Assembly: GCF_009547075.1 (NCBI RefSeq) | Contig: NZ_WIPH01000018.1 | Span: 1 to 53,046, forward strand | DNA: 53,046 nucleotides | From: Gluconobacter aidae | Lineage (GTDB): Bacteria > Pseudomonadota > Alphaproteobacteria > Acetobacterales > Acetobacteraceae | Reading direction: 5' to 3' | Shown here: positions 15,419 through 25,100 of the stretch, in pieces | How the letters are laid out: every line of letters begins with the position of its first letter | Position numbering within the stretch: position 1 is the stretch's first letter | The notes under the pieces: model-generated | Told to the model about the DNA's origin: nothing | What the model saw: the letters and a program-made list of their open reading frames with translations, nothing else | Database searches by the model: none | Program-made: the position numbers and the translations under genes

Positions 15419-17200
15419 TTACCGGACGAGCGGTTTGCAGACCTGCGCAAGCCACGCGGCTACATCCGGCTCGACATGCGGGGAGACCCGCGCCTGAACT
15501 TCGGCATGATAAGCGTTCAGCCAGTTCAGCTCCGCATCATTGAGAAGGGCGACATCGATCAGTCTGTAATCGATGGGCGTGTAGCTCAGGATCTCGAACT
15601 CCAGAAACGTGCCCTTGTTCCCCTTGAAAGAAGAGGGCCGCACCAGCATCAGATTCTCGATCCGGATTCCATACTGTCCCGGTTCATAATACCCAGGCTC
15701 ATTGGACACGATCATACCGGCTTCGAGTGCCACGGGACGCGGGGCAGGGGAAATGTTCTGCGGCCCTTCATGGACCGACAGATAACTTCCGATGCCATGT
15801 CCGGTTCCGTGATCGTAGTCCATGCCGACCTGCCACAGGGCCGCACGCGCCAGCACATCCAGTCGATGGCCGGTCGTGCCGGGCGGAAAGCGGATGCGGG
15901 AGAGGGCAATATTGCCCTTCAGGACCCGCGTGAACGCTTCACGGACATGCGCAGGCGGTTCCTGATCGCCCACCCAGAGCGTGCGGGTAATGTCGGTCGT
16001 ACCAAACGGATACTGCCCGCCGCTGTCGATCAGATACACATTTCCGGCTTCAAGAACCCGATCGTGACCAGCCTGCGCCCGGTAATGGGGAAAGGCACCA
16101 TTCGGGCCGACGGCGGAAATGGCGTCGAAGCTCTGTTCCCGGTAATCGGCGGACCGGGCACGCAGACCATCCAGCCGGGTCACGAGATCCGTCTCGTGCT
16201 GGCCGATCCCCGACACCGTCAGGGAATGCAGGAAACGGGCCATCGCCACGCCATCAAGGGCATGAGCTTTCCGCGCACCGTCCTGTTCCGTGGTGTTCTT
16301 GATGGCTTTGGGCAGCGTGCAGGGATCGGTTCCATCCACAACCGTCGCACCGGCGATGGCAAGCGTGGTGTCGAACCATACAGCCGTCGTAACCGGATCC
16401 ACGCGCACGGTCCTGCCCTTGAGAGCCTCAAGCCGCTTCGCCAGATCCGCAGGCGAACAGACTGTCACACCAGGGCCACAGACCTCCAGCACACCCTCCG
16501 ACAGACGATCGGATGAGACGAACCATTCTGCCGCCCCGTCCGCGTGCAGGAGCGCATAACCATGCGCGACAGGGGTAAGGGGGACGTCACTGCCACGGAT
16601 GTTCAACAGCCAGGCCAGGGAGGTGCAGTCCGCAATGACAGCCGCATCCTGTCCCGCCTTGCGCAGAGCATCGCCAAGACGCCTGCGCTTGTCCGCGCTG
16701 CTTTCTCCCGAAAACTCCAGAGGCTGCGGCAGAACCGGACCAGCCGGTGCGGCCGGACGGTCCGTCCAGGCCTGATCGATGGGATTGCGGGGTAGTGGAA
16801 CAAGTTCGACACCCGGCGCCTGCCATGATGCCAGCATGGAGCGGCTGACCAGACGCGGATCATAACCGATTTTCAGCCCCTTCGCGTGTTCCGCCAGCCA
16901 GTCGGAAAGCGGTTCCAGCGCGATATGGCGACGCTCCCACAGGTCATGGGAAACCTGCTCTTCCATCTGCACCGTATAACGCCCGTCGGAGAACACGGCG
17001 GCTGCTTCCGGCAGGATCGCCGCCAGTCCCGCACTTCCCGTAAAGCCCGTCAGCCAGGCCAGACGCTCGGCGCAGGGAGCGACATATTCGCCGAGATATT
17101 CATCGCCGCGCGGGATGATGAAACCGTCAACGGCCAGCGCCTTGCAGGCTTTACGGACAAGGGCAGGGCGCTCGTTGAGCGGGATGGAGGACAGGGTCAT
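15419..17200 (-). CDS. Xaa-Pro aminopeptidase (M24B family, long APP1-type)
   Basis: 593-aa cytoplasmic metallopeptidase removing an N-terminal residue before proline. Two creatinase-like N-terminal domains (about 1-310) precede the pita-bread catalytic domain. Metal ligands: Asp in YLIDSGGQY and in TTDITRTLWVG, His in HGTGHGIG/SVHEGPQ, Glu in SNEPGYYE and in GIRIENLMLV. The C-terminal extension (about 530-593) is that of the long APP1-type enzymes, unlike the shorter E. coli PepP. The start overlaps the stop of the GNAT gene by four bases, so it is the distal member of uvrD-prmA-GNAT-peptidase on the minus strand. Confidence 0.92.
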   Translation of the reverse strand: MTLSSIPLNERPALVRKACKALAVDGFIIPRGDEYLGEYVAPCAERLAWLTGFTGSAGLAAILPEAAAVFSDGRYTVQMEEQVSHDLWERRHIALEPLSDWLAEHAKGLKIGYDPRLVSRSMLASWQAPGVELVPLPRNPIDQAWTDRPAAPAGPVLPQPLEFSGESSADKRRRLGDALRKAGQDAAVIADCTSLAWLLNIRGSDVPLTPVAHGYALLHADGAAEWFVSSDRLSEGVLEVCGPGVTVCSPADLAKRLEALKGRTVRVDPVTTAVWFDTTLAIAGATVVDGTDPCTLPKAIKNTTEQDGARKAHALDGVAMARFLHSLTVSGIGQHETDLVTRLDGLRARSADYREQSFDAISAVGPNGAFPHYRAQAGHDRVLEAGNVYLIDSGGQYPFGTTDITRTLWVGDQEPPAHVREAFTRVLKGNIALSRIRFPPGTTGHRLDVLARAALWQVGMDYDHGTGHGIGSYLSVHEGPQNISPAPRPVALEAGMIVSNEPGYYEPGQYGIRIENLMLVRPSSFKGNKGTFLEFEILSYTPIDYRLIDVALLNDAELNWLNAYHAEVQARVSPHVEPDVAAWLAQVCKPLVR

Positions 17201-17742
17201 GAAAAGTCCTTTTCCACAGTATGAATATCGTCAAGGCGAAGTGTCATGAACAGGAGATCCAGCCACCGCCCACGCTTGCGACCGACCTGCGGAAGCGTGC
17301 CACAGTTCCGGAAACCAAGCTCATGATGCATCGCAACAGAAGCGGCGTTGTCCGCCGTGATCCCGGCCACCATCACATGAAAGTCTGCCGCCTTTGCATG
17401 CTCGACTAGTACGCGCAGAAGTAGCCGGCCAATGCCCCGACGCTGATAGTTCTGTGCCACATACACCGAATGCTCGACCGTCCGCGCATAGCCCTCATAG
17501 GCCCGGAAAGCCCCATAGGAGCCATACCCCGCAATCACGCCATCCGGATCGACGACCACCAGAACAGGATAACCCTGCGCCAGTCTGTCCTCGAACCACT
17601 GGCGCCGCTGCTCCAGCGTAAAAGGCGTCGTGATCCAGAGCGCATCGGTATTTTCGATGGCATCATTGGTGATCCGCAAAATAGCCGGCAGATCGTCAGG
17701 TCCGGCCTCCCGGATCAACGGCAATAATCCCGGCAGACCCAT
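17197..17742 (-). CDS. GNAT-family N-acetyltransferase
   Basis: 181-aa protein of the phosphinothricin-acetyltransferase-like branch. It has IREAGPDDLPAILRITNDAI at the N-terminus and the acetyl-CoA pyrophosphate loop Q-R-R-G-I-G at 100-105 followed by LLLRVLVEHAK. ITADNAASVAMHHELGFRNCG matches motif B. The family acetylates amino groups of small molecules such as phosphinothricin or methionine sulfoximine; the true substrate here is unknown. It overlaps both neighbours (one base with prmA upstream, four with the aminopeptidase downstream), so it is expressed with them. Confidence 0.88.
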   Translation of the reverse strand: MGLPGLLPLIREAGPDDLPAILRITNDAIENTDALWITTPFTLEQRRQWFEDRLAQGYPVLVVVDPDGVIAGYGSYGAFRAYEGYARTVEHSVYVAQNYQRRGIGRLLLRVLVEHAKAADFHVMVAGITADNAASVAMHHELGFRNCGTLPQVGRKRGRWLDLLFMTLRLDDIHTVEKDFS

Positions 17743-18650
17743 CAGCCGCGACGGCGCAGAATCAGCGTGGCCCAGTCGCCTTCACGCAGGATACGCTCCA
17801 GCACGAGACCCTGACGCTGATGCGCTGCCAGCACCATCCGCGCCTGACCATACAGCAGACCAGCGAGAATGGCCGTCCCGTTCGGCGCAAGGTTCAGCGC
17901 CAGGGACTGCGCCATCCGGCACAGCGGACGGGCGAGAATGTTGGCAAAGACCAGATCATACGGTGCCTTGGCCCGTACGGCCCCGGTCTGCCAGCCATTG
18001 CCAAAACGGCAGTCCAGCAGATTGCCCTGACCGTTCAGCCGCGCATTGAGCTTGGCCGTTCGCACAGACCAGGGCTCGATATCAACGGCCAGAACCGGAC
18101 GGTGCAACAGCTTCGCCGCCGCCATCGCCAGAATCCCGGACCCGCAGCCCATATCGAGAATACGCTGCGGCCTACGATACGCGACCATCTCCAATGCCCG
18201 AAGACACCCGCGCGTGGACCCGTGCTCGCCCGAACCGAAGGCAATTCCTGCATCCAGCGTGATCGTCAGGCGCGACTGATCGGGCGCGCCATGCAGATGG
18301 GTGCCGCGAATGGCAAAGCGCTTGCCCACATCCTGCTGCGGAAAGGACTCGTAAGTCCGGGCCAGCCAGCCTTCGGATTCGGTCGGAGTGCGCTCAAGCT
18401 CCGCGTCACAACCCGTCAACATCCGCGCGACCGCCAGAGCATTTTCCAGTTCTTCTTCCTTGAAGCCCGTGTCCTTCACCCCTTCCACACGCCAGTATTT
18501 CTGCGCGTCGTCAGCTTCGAAGATGCCGACCGTCTCGCAGGCGCACATCAGCGCCTGCTCGAACAGGGGAACGAAAGGCTCTTCAACCGTGATGGACAGG
18601 GTTTCGAGCGCGCTGGCATGGCGGCGGCCAATGCTGCGGGGTGCCATCAC
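17742..18650 (-). CDS. prmA: ribosomal protein L11 methyltransferase
   Basis: 302-aa SAM-dependent methyltransferase. The family blocks are present: LDAGIAFGSGEHGST (132-146, compare the usual D-P-G-x-A-F-G-T-G-x-H), the SAM loop ILDMGCGSGILA (164-175), VDIEPWSVRTAKLN, and FANILARPL for the substrate site. The N-terminal third is the L11-binding domain. It methylates ribosomal protein L11 at several lysines and the N-terminus. It overlaps uvrD by four bases and the GNAT gene by one, within the same minus-strand run. Confidence 0.92.
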   Translation of the reverse strand: MMAPRSIGRRHASALETLSITVEEPFVPLFEQALMCACETVGIFEADDAQKYWRVEGVKDTGFKEEELENALAVARMLTGCDAELERTPTESEGWLARTYESFPQQDVGKRFAIRGTHLHGAPDQSRLTITLDAGIAFGSGEHGSTRGCLRALEMVAYRRPQRILDMGCGSGILAMAAAKLLHRPVLAVDIEPWSVRTAKLNARLNGQGNLLDCRFGNGWQTGAVRAKAPYDLVFANILARPLCRMAQSLALNLAPNGTAILAGLLYGQARMVLAAHQRQGLVLERILREGDWATLILRRRG

Positions 18651-20869
18651 GATCTGATCTCCACGAAATTTGCCATGACGCGCTTGACGCCAGCATTTTC
18701 AAAATTGATGTGCAACTGCGGCCCATCGGCCCCGATGACGGTGCCTTCGCCGAACCGGTGGTGAAAAACCGTCGCCCCGATCGGAACAGTCGGCTCCGGC
18801 TTGACATCATGGATTTTCGGGCGCGGGGCGCGGAAACCTGACGGACGTGCGCTGGTCAGTGGACCGGAGGCGAACATGGACGGTGCCGCCGCAGCCTGAC
18901 GGCGCGTCTCGAAGGCATGGCCATTCATCTGGACATGCTCTGACGGGATTTCCTCAATGAAGCGGCTTGGCATTGAAGACTGCCAGTTCGCATAAATCCG
19001 CCGGCTCGCCGCATGCAGCACGATCGCCCGACGCCGCGCGCGTGTCAGCCCCACATAAGCCAGCCGCCGCTCTTCCTCCAGCGCCCGGTTTCCGCCTTCG
19101 TCAAGCGAACGCTGGGACGGGAACACGCCTTCCTCCCAGCCCGGCAGGAACACCGTGTCAAACTCCAGCCCCTTGGCGCCGTGCAGCGTCATAAGGCTGA
19201 CCTTGTCGTCGGACGTCTCGCTTTCGGTATCCATGACGAGTGCGACATGCTCCAGATAGCCCTGAAGCGTTCCGAATTCGCCAATCGCGCGCAGAAGTTC
19301 ACGGATATTGTCCAGACGACCGGGCGCCTCAACGGAACGGTCATCCCGCCACATCTGAAGATAGCCGCTGTCTTCGAGAAGCTGCTCCGCCGCAACGACA
19401 TGCCCCTCGGCCTCAAGCGTTGCCCTGGCGCGCTGGAACGCCGCCATCAACCCGTCCAGAGCCTCCTTCGACTTGCCCTTGAGCAGCCCTTCCTGAAGCT
19501 GCCAGATCACGGCCGCCGTCAGCGGACCGGGAAGGGCGCGCGCCCGGGCATGCAGCTTCTGCACCGCCACGGCACCCACGCCACGCTTGGGAACATTGAT
19601 GATCCGCTCGAACGCCAGATCATCCGCAGGCTGCGACAGCACCCGCAGATACGCCAGACAGTCCCGGATTTCAGCGCGCTCGTAGAATCGAAGCCCACCG
19701 ACGACCCGATAGGGAATGCCGATCATCATCAGGCGCTCTTCAAACGGTCGCGTCTGGAAGCCAGCGCGCATCAGGATGGCAATTTCCGAGAGCGGGTGCC
19801 CGTCGCCACGCAGACGTTCAATCGCGCCGCCCACGATCCGCGCTTCCTCATCCGAATCGCGTATCCCGATGATCTGGACTTTTTCACCATCTGCATCATC
19901 GCGTCCGGGTCGCAGCGTTTTGCCCAGCCGCCCTTCGTTATGAGCGATCAGCCCAGCAGCAGCGGCTAGGATCTGGGCCGTCGAGCGGTAATTCCGCTCC
20001 AGACGCACGACTTCCGCCCCCGGAAAATCCTTCTCGAAACGCAGGATGTTTTCAACTTCCGCCCCACGCCAGGAATAGATGGACTGGTCATCATCCCCCA
20101 CACAGGCAATGTTGGACGGTCCATGCTCGCGCTTGGCCAGCAGACGCAACCACAGATACTGAACCGTATTCGTGTCCTGATATTCGTCCACGAGAATATA
20201 GCGGAAGATTCGGTGATACTGCGCCAGCACATTGGGCTGGTTGCGCAGGATCTCCGTCATATGCAGCATCAGATCGCCGAAATCGCACGTATTAAGCGCG
20301 ATCAGACGCTCCTGATACGCCCGGTAAATCGCCAGCGCATGACCATTCGCAAAATCGGAGTCCTCGGCAGGCGTTACCCGTTCAGGTGTCAGCCCGCGAT
20401 CCTTCCAGCGCTGGATGATCCCCATGAGCTGGTTCGGCGGCCAGCGTTTGGTGTCGATCTTCCACGGCTCCATGACCTGCTTGAGAAGCCGGATCTGGTC
20501 ATCCGTATCGAGAATGTTGAAGCTGCCTGTCAGCCCGACATATTCCGCGTGACGCCGCAGCATCCGCGCGCAGATCGCATGGAACGTCCCCAGCCACAGC
20601 CCTTCGGCCGGCTCGCCCAGAATCGCGCTGACACGCTCGCGCATCTCACGCGCGGCCTTGTTCGTGAACGTCACGGCCAGAATCTGGCTCGGATAGGCGC
20701 GGCCCGTCAGGAGAATATGCGCAAACCGCGTCGTCAGGACGCGCGTCTTGCCCGTTCCCGCGCCCGCCAGAATGAGGAGCGGGCCTTCGGTTGTCTCGAT
20801 GGCGCGTCTCTGCTCCGGATTGAGGCGGGAGAGATACTCGGGGGTAGGGGAAGGTAGGTCTTGCGGCAC
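18647..20869 (-). CDS. uvrD: UvrD/PcrA-type DNA helicase
   Basis: 740 aa from the GTG at 20869. The open frame extends further upstream but would run through the divergent radC-like gene, and 740 aa is the usual size. Superfamily I motifs in order: NPEQRRAI (Q motif), Walker A GAGTGKTR (Lys41), TFTNKAAREM, Walker B YILVDEYQDTN, GDDDQSIYSWRGA, RNYRS, then LMTLHGAKGLEFDTVFLPG and RRLAYVGLTRARR. The C-terminal Tudor-like segment VFHHRFGEGTVIG binds RNA polymerase in PcrA. It unwinds DNA 3' to 5' in nucleotide excision and mismatch repair. The GTG is close to a GGGAGG, so the exact start is uncertain. Confidence 0.93.
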   Translation of the reverse strand: MPQDLPSPTPEYLSRLNPEQRRAIETTEGPLLILAGAGTGKTRVLTTRFAHILLTGRAYPSQILAVTFTNKAAREMRERVSAILGEPAEGLWLGTFHAICARMLRRHAEYVGLTGSFNILDTDDQIRLLKQVMEPWKIDTKRWPPNQLMGIIQRWKDRGLTPERVTPAEDSDFANGHALAIYRAYQERLIALNTCDFGDLMLHMTEILRNQPNVLAQYHRIFRYILVDEYQDTNTVQYLWLRLLAKREHGPSNIACVGDDDQSIYSWRGAEVENILRFEKDFPGAEVVRLERNYRSTAQILAAAAGLIAHNEGRLGKTLRPGRDDADGEKVQIIGIRDSDEEARIVGGAIERLRGDGHPLSEIAILMRAGFQTRPFEERLMMIGIPYRVVGGLRFYERAEIRDCLAYLRVLSQPADDLAFERIINVPKRGVGAVAVQKLHARARALPGPLTAAVIWQLQEGLLKGKSKEALDGLMAAFQRARATLEAEGHVVAAEQLLEDSGYLQMWRDDRSVEAPGRLDNIRELLRAIGEFGTLQGYLEHVALVMDTESETSDDKVSLMTLHGAKGLEFDTVFLPGWEEGVFPSQRSLDEGGNRALEEERRLAYVGLTRARRRAIVLHAASRRIYANWQSSMPSRFIEEIPSEHVQMNGHAFETRRQAAAAPSMFASGPLTSARPSGFRAPRPKIHDVKPEPTVPIGATVFHHRFGEGTVIGADGPQLHINFENAGVKRVMANFVEIRS

Positions 20870-20896
20870 CCTCCCGATATAGAGTGAGATACCGTC

Positions 20897-21586
20897 ATGG
20901 CCAACACCTATCCCCGGATCGATCTGACACGTGGCACAGGACCTCAGGGGCACCGCGCCAGAATGCGCGCCCGTGTACTGGCCAATGGTGCTCACACGCT
21001 CGCCGATTACGAAATCCTTGAAATGCTGCTTTTCGCAGGTGTGCCGCGCAAAGACACGAAACCGCTTGCAAAGGGGCTGATCGGCCATTTCGGCAGTCTG
21101 GTGGACGTCTTTCGCGCGCCCACGCAGGCCCTGCGCGCCGCAGGACTGAAAGATGTGACCATCCGGATCCTGCGTCTTCCCGGTGTGGCAGCCGAACGAC
21201 TGGCCTCCTCTGAACAGCGCGAACGCCCGACCCTGAGCAACTGGGAACAGCTCATGACCTATCTCGAACAGGCGCTCGAAGGCGGTATCCCGGGACAGTT
21301 CCGGCTGCTTTATCTCGACAACCGCAACCGTCTGCTGGCGGACGAAGCCACGCCCGAGGCCGACAGCCTTGCCGAACGCAACCGCGCCATCGCCATACGG
21401 GCGCTGGCGCTGCACGCCACAGCCCTGATCGGCTTCCATATCAGTCCCACACAGCCACCTGCCGATCTTTCACAATCGGCCCGGCTGCTCGATTTTGCCA
21501 TGCGGCCTCTGTCCATCACGCTTCACGATGTCCTCATCGTGGGTACGGGACGCCCTTCCAGCCTGCGTCAGGAAGGACTGCTGTAG
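20897..21586 (+). CDS. RadC-family protein with degenerate metal site
   Basis: 229-aa RadC relative. The N-terminal UPF0758/RadC half is well kept: GHRARMRARVLANGAHTLADYEILEMLLF, then DTKPLAKGLIGHFGSL and an AGL-x-LPGVA helix-hairpin-helix. In the C-terminal JAB1/MPN+ (JAMM-like) half the HNHPSGDPTPS motif is replaced by FHISPTQPPADLS (180-192): one His remains, while the second His and the Asp are gone. The protein cannot bind zinc in the usual way. It lies next to an intact RadC (two bases between the genes), so it is probably a diverged duplicate, perhaps a partner. It is divergent from uvrD with only 27 bases between starts. Confidence 0.85.
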   Translation: MANTYPRIDLTRGTGPQGHRARMRARVLANGAHTLADYEILEMLLFAGVPRKDTKPLAKGLIGHFGSLVDVFRAPTQALRAAGLKDVTIRILRLPGVAAERLASSEQRERPTLSNWEQLMTYLEQALEGGIPGQFRLLYLDNRNRLLADEATPEADSLAERNRAIAIRALALHATALIGFHISPTQPPADLSQSARLLDFAMRPLSITLHDVLIVGTGRPSSLRQEGLL

Positions 21587-21587
21587 G

Positions 21588-22343
21588 ATGAGCGACAAGG
21601 ATATTCGACCTGACGGATTTTCGGACGCCATGAGCGTTCTCTCGTCAGGCGATCTGAGACAGATAACGACCCTGACGGAGGAGCTTCCTGAAATGGATCC
21701 CCCGCTCGCCCTGCTGACGGGCCGTGGGCGCCATCTGGACGATGCGACCCTGTTGTATCTCCTGACCGTACTGTTCATCGGGCGTGAAATGGGCAGCGCT
21801 GCACTGTCACACAATCTCTTCGTCCGTTTCGGATCTCTGGCCGCCGTCCTGTCCGCCACCGACCGGGAACTCCAAAGCATCACGGATATGGGCATGCACA
21901 TGCTCCCCATGATCCGCGTCCTGCAGGAAGCGGCGCTACGCTACAATCGCGCGCGCCTGCCGCCTGAAGATGTACTCGACAACGAGCAGAAGCTTCTCGA
22001 CTATCTCACGGCCCGTCTGGCGCGGGAGAACATCGAGCAGTTCCGTATCCTGTTTCTCGATGAGAAGAACAGCCTGATCGCCGATGAGGCGCAGGCCAGG
22101 GGAACGGTCAATCACACCCCCGTCTACCCAAGGGAGGTCGCCAGGCGAGCTGTGGAAATCGGCGCCGCCGCGCTGGTTTTAGTACACAACCATCCAAGCG
22201 GCGATCCCACGCCCTCGGAAGCCGATCTTCAGATGACCATGCAGGTTCAGGCGGCTCTCGAAGTGGTCGGCGTCAAGATCGCGGACCACTTCATCATCGG
22301 CAATGGACGGCACACCAGCTTTCGCCGCAGCAAGCTACTTTAA
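21588..22343 (+). CDS. radC: RadC-family (JAB1/MPN+) protein, intact metal site
   Basis: 251 aa from the ATG at 21588, preceded by GGAAGGA inside the previous gene's end. The C-terminal half has the full JAMM-type site: His200 and His202 in LVHNHPSGDPTPS and Asp206, followed by IADHFIIGNGRHTSF. The N-terminal half is more divergent than usual (starting MSDKDIRPDGFSDAM). RadC proteins were once linked to recombination repair; the exact reaction is not established. It is downstream of the degenerate copy and convergent with purK, whose stop is five bases away. Confidence 0.9.
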   Translation: MSDKDIRPDGFSDAMSVLSSGDLRQITTLTEELPEMDPPLALLTGRGRHLDDATLLYLLTVLFIGREMGSAALSHNLFVRFGSLAAVLSATDRELQSITDMGMHMLPMIRVLQEAALRYNRARLPPEDVLDNEQKLLDYLTARLARENIEQFRILFLDEKNSLIADEAQARGTVNHTPVYPREVARRAVEIGAAALVLVHNHPSGDPTPSEADLQMTMQVQAALEVVGVKIADHFIIGNGRHTSFRRSKLL

Positions 22344-22347
22344 GAAC

Positions 22348-23469
22348 TCAGCCGCGGGGCGGCAGAAGTCCTTCGAGAGCCAGTTCGCCCGGAAGCCCCC
22401 CACGTGGAAAGAGGGTATTCACATGCCCCATCTTTCGGCCAGGACGTGCCTCAGCCTTGCCATACAGGTGCAGCGATACCCCATCTGTCGCAAGAATGGC
22501 CGGAACACGCGCCATGTCCTCGGGACCGATCAGATTGTGCATGACCGCGTCGGAATGACGACGCGCTGGAGGCAGCGGCAGGCCCGCAACCGCTCGCACA
22601 TGCATCTCGAACTGATCCACCAGACACGCATCCATGGTCCAGTGTCCGGAATTATGCGGGCGAGGGGCGATCTCGTTCACCATGAGGCTGCCATCGGCGG
22701 CGTGGAACATCTCCACGCCCATGATCCCGACCAGACCCAGCGCCTCCGCAATGCAGGCCGCCATGTCCTGAGCCTGCCGCGCAAGATCCGGCATGACGCG
22801 GGCAGGGGCCAGTGTCACATCCAGAATGCCGTTACGATGCCGGTTCTCGGCCGCCTCGAAACACCGAACGGTACCATCCAGCCCCCGGACCACCATCACA
22901 CTGAGTTCACGCTCGAAATCGATCATCTTCTCCGCAACGAGCGGGTAGGGAAGATCCTGTAGACCTGCGAGAGCCTCGGCATCAGGCACACGGAACTGGC
23001 CCTTGCCGTCATAACCAAAGCGGGCCGTCTTGAGAATGAGCGGAAAACCGAGCGTCTCAAGACTTGCCAGATCCCCGGGGCCATTGACGGCACGCCAGGG
23101 GGCCAGACTGACACCGATTTCGGACAGGCGCGTCTTTTCCGCTACCCGGTCCTGACTGATCCGCAGGATCTCGCCCGCAGGTCGCACCGGCCGGTGCTTC
23201 TCAAGCAGGGCAAGCCCCTCGGCACTGATATTCTCGAACTCGAACGTCACGACATCACAGCGCGAGGCAAAATCCTCAAGCGCCGCCGGATCGTCATAGG
23301 CGCCGACGGTCACCGACGCCGCAACTTCCGTAGCCGGGCTCGGCGCCTCGGTGCTCAGCACATGGACATGAAAGCCAAGCTTCGAGGCAGCCACGGCCGA
23401 CATGCGGCCAAGCTGGCCACCACCAATGATCCCGATCGTGCTGCCAGGAGCAAAAACCCGCGCCTTCAT
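22348..23469 (-). CDS. purK: 5-(carboxyamino)imidazole ribonucleotide synthase
   Basis: 373-aa ATP-grasp enzyme from the ATG at 23469 (overlapping the purE stop as ATGA). Motifs: [14 protein letters not shown] at the N-terminus, [17 protein letters not shown] for ATP binding, [21 protein letters not shown], and [14 protein letters not shown](M)DAC at the catalytic end. It carboxylates AIR to N5-CAIR using ATP and bicarbonate in purine synthesis, feeding PurE. It is convergent with radC. Length and motifs are normal. Confidence 0.95.
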   Translation of the reverse strand: MKARVFAPGSTIGIIGGGQLGRMSAVAASKLGFHVHVLSTEAPSPATEVAASVTVGAYDDPAALEDFASRCDVVTFEFENISAEGLALLEKHRPVRPAGEILRISQDRVAEKTRLSEIGVSLAPWRAVNGPGDLASLETLGFPLILKTARFGYDGKGQFRVPDAEALAGLQDLPYPLVAEKMIDFERELSVMVVRGLDGTVRCFEAAENRHRNGILDVTLAPARVMPDLARQAQDMAACIAEALGLVGIMGVEMFHAADGSLMVNEIAPRPHNSGHWTMDACLVDQFEMHVRAVAGLPLPPARRHSDAVMHNLIGPEDMARVPAILATDGVSLHLYGKAEARPGRKMGHVNTLFPRGGLPGELALEGLLPPRG

Positions 23470-23990
23470 TCGACCGGAATATCCGCAACCGCCGCCGTCT
23501 GCGTCGCCCGCCAGGCATCCAGACGCGCCATGACCTGTTTGTCGGAAACCGACAGGATCGACGCGGCAAGCAGACCGGCATTGATCGCACCGGCCTTGCC
23601 GATCGCCAGGGTCCCGACCGGCACACCTCCCGGCATCTGCACGATGGAGAGCAGGCTGTCCTGCCCGTTCAGGGCACGGCTCTGCACGGGTACGCCGAGG
23701 ACGGGAATGCTTGTCCAGGCGGAACACATACCCGGAAGATGCGCGGCCCCACCCGCACCGGCAATAATGACGTGAAGGCCCCGCTGGCGGGCTGTCTTGG
23801 CATAGTCCACCAGACGGTCAGGCGTGCGGTGAGCCGAGACGATCCGCTTTTCATGGGCAATTCCAAGATCGTCGAGGATCTCGCAGGCGTGGCGCATGGT
23901 GTCCCAGTCGGACTGGCTTCCCATAATCACACCGACACGGATCGGCATGTCGTCCTGAAGGGTTTCGTCAGCGGAAAGGATCTGGCTCAT
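23466..23990 (-). CDS. purE: N5-CAIR mutase
   Basis: 174 aa. [14 protein letters not shown], then [33 protein letters not shown] and [28 protein letters not shown], all class I PurE blocks. It shifts the carboxylate of N5-CAIR to give CAIR, the step after PurK. The first 15 residues are an extension ahead of the conserved core; a second ATG (MPIRVG) is possible. It overlaps purK by four bases and directly follows the DUF465 gene, an order common in Alphaproteobacteria. Confidence 0.95.
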   Translation of the reverse strand: MSQILSADETLQDDMPIRVGVIMGSQSDWDTMRHACEILDDLGIAHEKRIVSAHRTPDRLVDYAKTARQRGLHVIIAGAGGAAHLPGMCSAWTSIPVLGVPVQSRALNGQDSLLSIVQMPGGVPVGTLAIGKAGAINAGLLAASILSVSDKQVMARLDAWRATQTAAVADIPVE

Positions 23991-24191
23991 TCAGGCAATA
24001 TTATCCGGGATCAGACGGGTCTCGATCCACGAAATCTCATCTTTGAGCTGGAGCTTGCGCTTCTTGAGGCGCTGAAGCTGGAGCTGGTTGAGGGGATGAT
24101 GGACGAGACGCTCGATGACGGTATCAAGATCGCGATGCTCGCTGCGCAGTTCGTGCAGACGTTTCAGCATGGCATTGTCGTCAGTCATCAT
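23991..24191 (-). CDS. YdcH/DUF465-family small protein
   Basis: 66-aa two-helix protein from tandem ATGs at 24191: MLKRLHELRSEHRDLDTVIERL, a short turn with HHPLNQLQLQRLKKRKLQLKDEISWIE, the standard DUF465 layout of a charged antiparallel coiled coil. An upstream ATG at 24254 would add 21 residues, but it lacks a ribosome binding site and makes the protein longer than usual. The function of the family is unknown. The stop is adjacent to the purE start, so it is expressed with purE-purK. Confidence 0.85.
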   Translation of the reverse strand: MMTDDNAMLKRLHELRSEHRDLDTVIERLVHHPLNQLQLQRLKKRKLQLKDEISWIETRLIPDNIA

Positions 24192-24263
24192 GGCATCCGG
24201 TCCCGGAGAACGTTCAGGCGTCGTGGAGAGACTGATTCTTTCCACTCTTTTCATTGCAGTATC

Positions 24264-24300
24264 ATGCCTGACGGGTACCGGGCCAGTGCCCGTCAGGCAT
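24264..24300. terminator. 12-bp hairpin between trcR and the DUF465 gene
   Basis: ATGCCTGACGGG, 13 bases, CCCGTCAGGCAT: a perfect 12-bp stem without a T-run on either side. It may be a partial terminator, processing site or attenuator between the two genes. Confidence 0.5.
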
Positions 24301-24342
24301 TCATCCGAACCAGCCTCTTACAGGCCGGTCCAGACGCCGCAA

Positions 24343-24927
24343 TCAGACGTGACTGTCACTGTCAGGAACATAGGCCTCCACGACCGGGAGCGCATGGCCT
24401 TCGCGGGCCAGACGGTCATTCGCGGCCGTAACGGCGGCATTCAGATCGGTCTGGGTGCATAGGCCGAGAATCACGGGATCACGCGGCTTGATGTTGGCGC
24501 TGTTCCAGTGCTGGCGGTCGCGGACCTTCGTGATGGTGTCCTTGGTCGTTCCGAGCAGCTTGACGATCTGGGCTTCGGACAGCTGCGGAAACTGACGCAG
24601 AACGAATGCGATGGCGTCCGGGCGGTCATTGCGCTTGGCAACCGGGGTGTAGCGCGCACCCTTGGCACGGCGCTTCACCGGGCTGGACGTCGGCATGATC
24701 TTCAGGCGGGCATTCGTGTCCGCTTCGCAGCGCTTGATTTCCGCTTCGGCGAGCTGATGATTCTTGATCGGGTCATAGCCATTGATCCCGGCGGCGACTT
24801 CACCATCCGCAATCGCCTGGACCTCAAGCGGGTGCATGCCACAGAATTCTGCGATCTGAGTGAAGGTAAGACCGGTTTTCTCAATCAGCCAGACGGCCGT
24901 GGCCTTGGGCATCAAAGGCAGGGTCAT
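24343..24927 (-). CDS. trcR: TrcR-type (DUF1013) cell cycle regulator
   Basis: 194 aa from the ATG at 24927 (GGAACG upstream); the frame upstream is unlikely to be coding. It begins MTLPLMPKATAVWLIEKTGLTFTQIAEFCGMHPLEVQAIADGE, contains a helix-turn-helix-like segment again near QLSEAQIVKLLGTTKDTITKVRDR, and has a basic linker (SSPVKRRAKGARYTPVAKR). This matches the alphaproteobacterial DUF1013 family, whose Caulobacter member TrcR associates with RNA polymerase and influences cell cycle promoters. The assignment is by family; the role in this organism is inferred. It is followed by a hairpin. Confidence 0.88.
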   Translation of the reverse strand: MTLPLMPKATAVWLIEKTGLTFTQIAEFCGMHPLEVQAIADGEVAAGINGYDPIKNHQLAEAEIKRCEADTNARLKIMPTSSPVKRRAKGARYTPVAKRNDRPDAIAFVLRQFPQLSEAQIVKLLGTTKDTITKVRDRQHWNSANIKPRDPVILGLCTQTDLNAAVTAANDRLAREGHALPVVEAYVPDSDSHV

Positions 24928-25100
24928 GTCGGTGCGTTCCTTGCTGGGACACGGATGGAGCCGGCTTCCGCAGGCACCGATCGGGCGTATCCGGCGAGGA
25001 ACCAATCCCGCCCGGGATATGATCGCGGCACCTGCTGGATGCGCTGCGATAATGGAAACGGGTATGCGGCACCGAAGCCGCGGCGGTCAAGCACCAAAAC

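Noticed and set aside
20870-21439. 190-residue N-terminal extension of UvrD
   Set aside because: It lies entirely antisense to the radC-like gene, and UvrD is normally about 740 aa.
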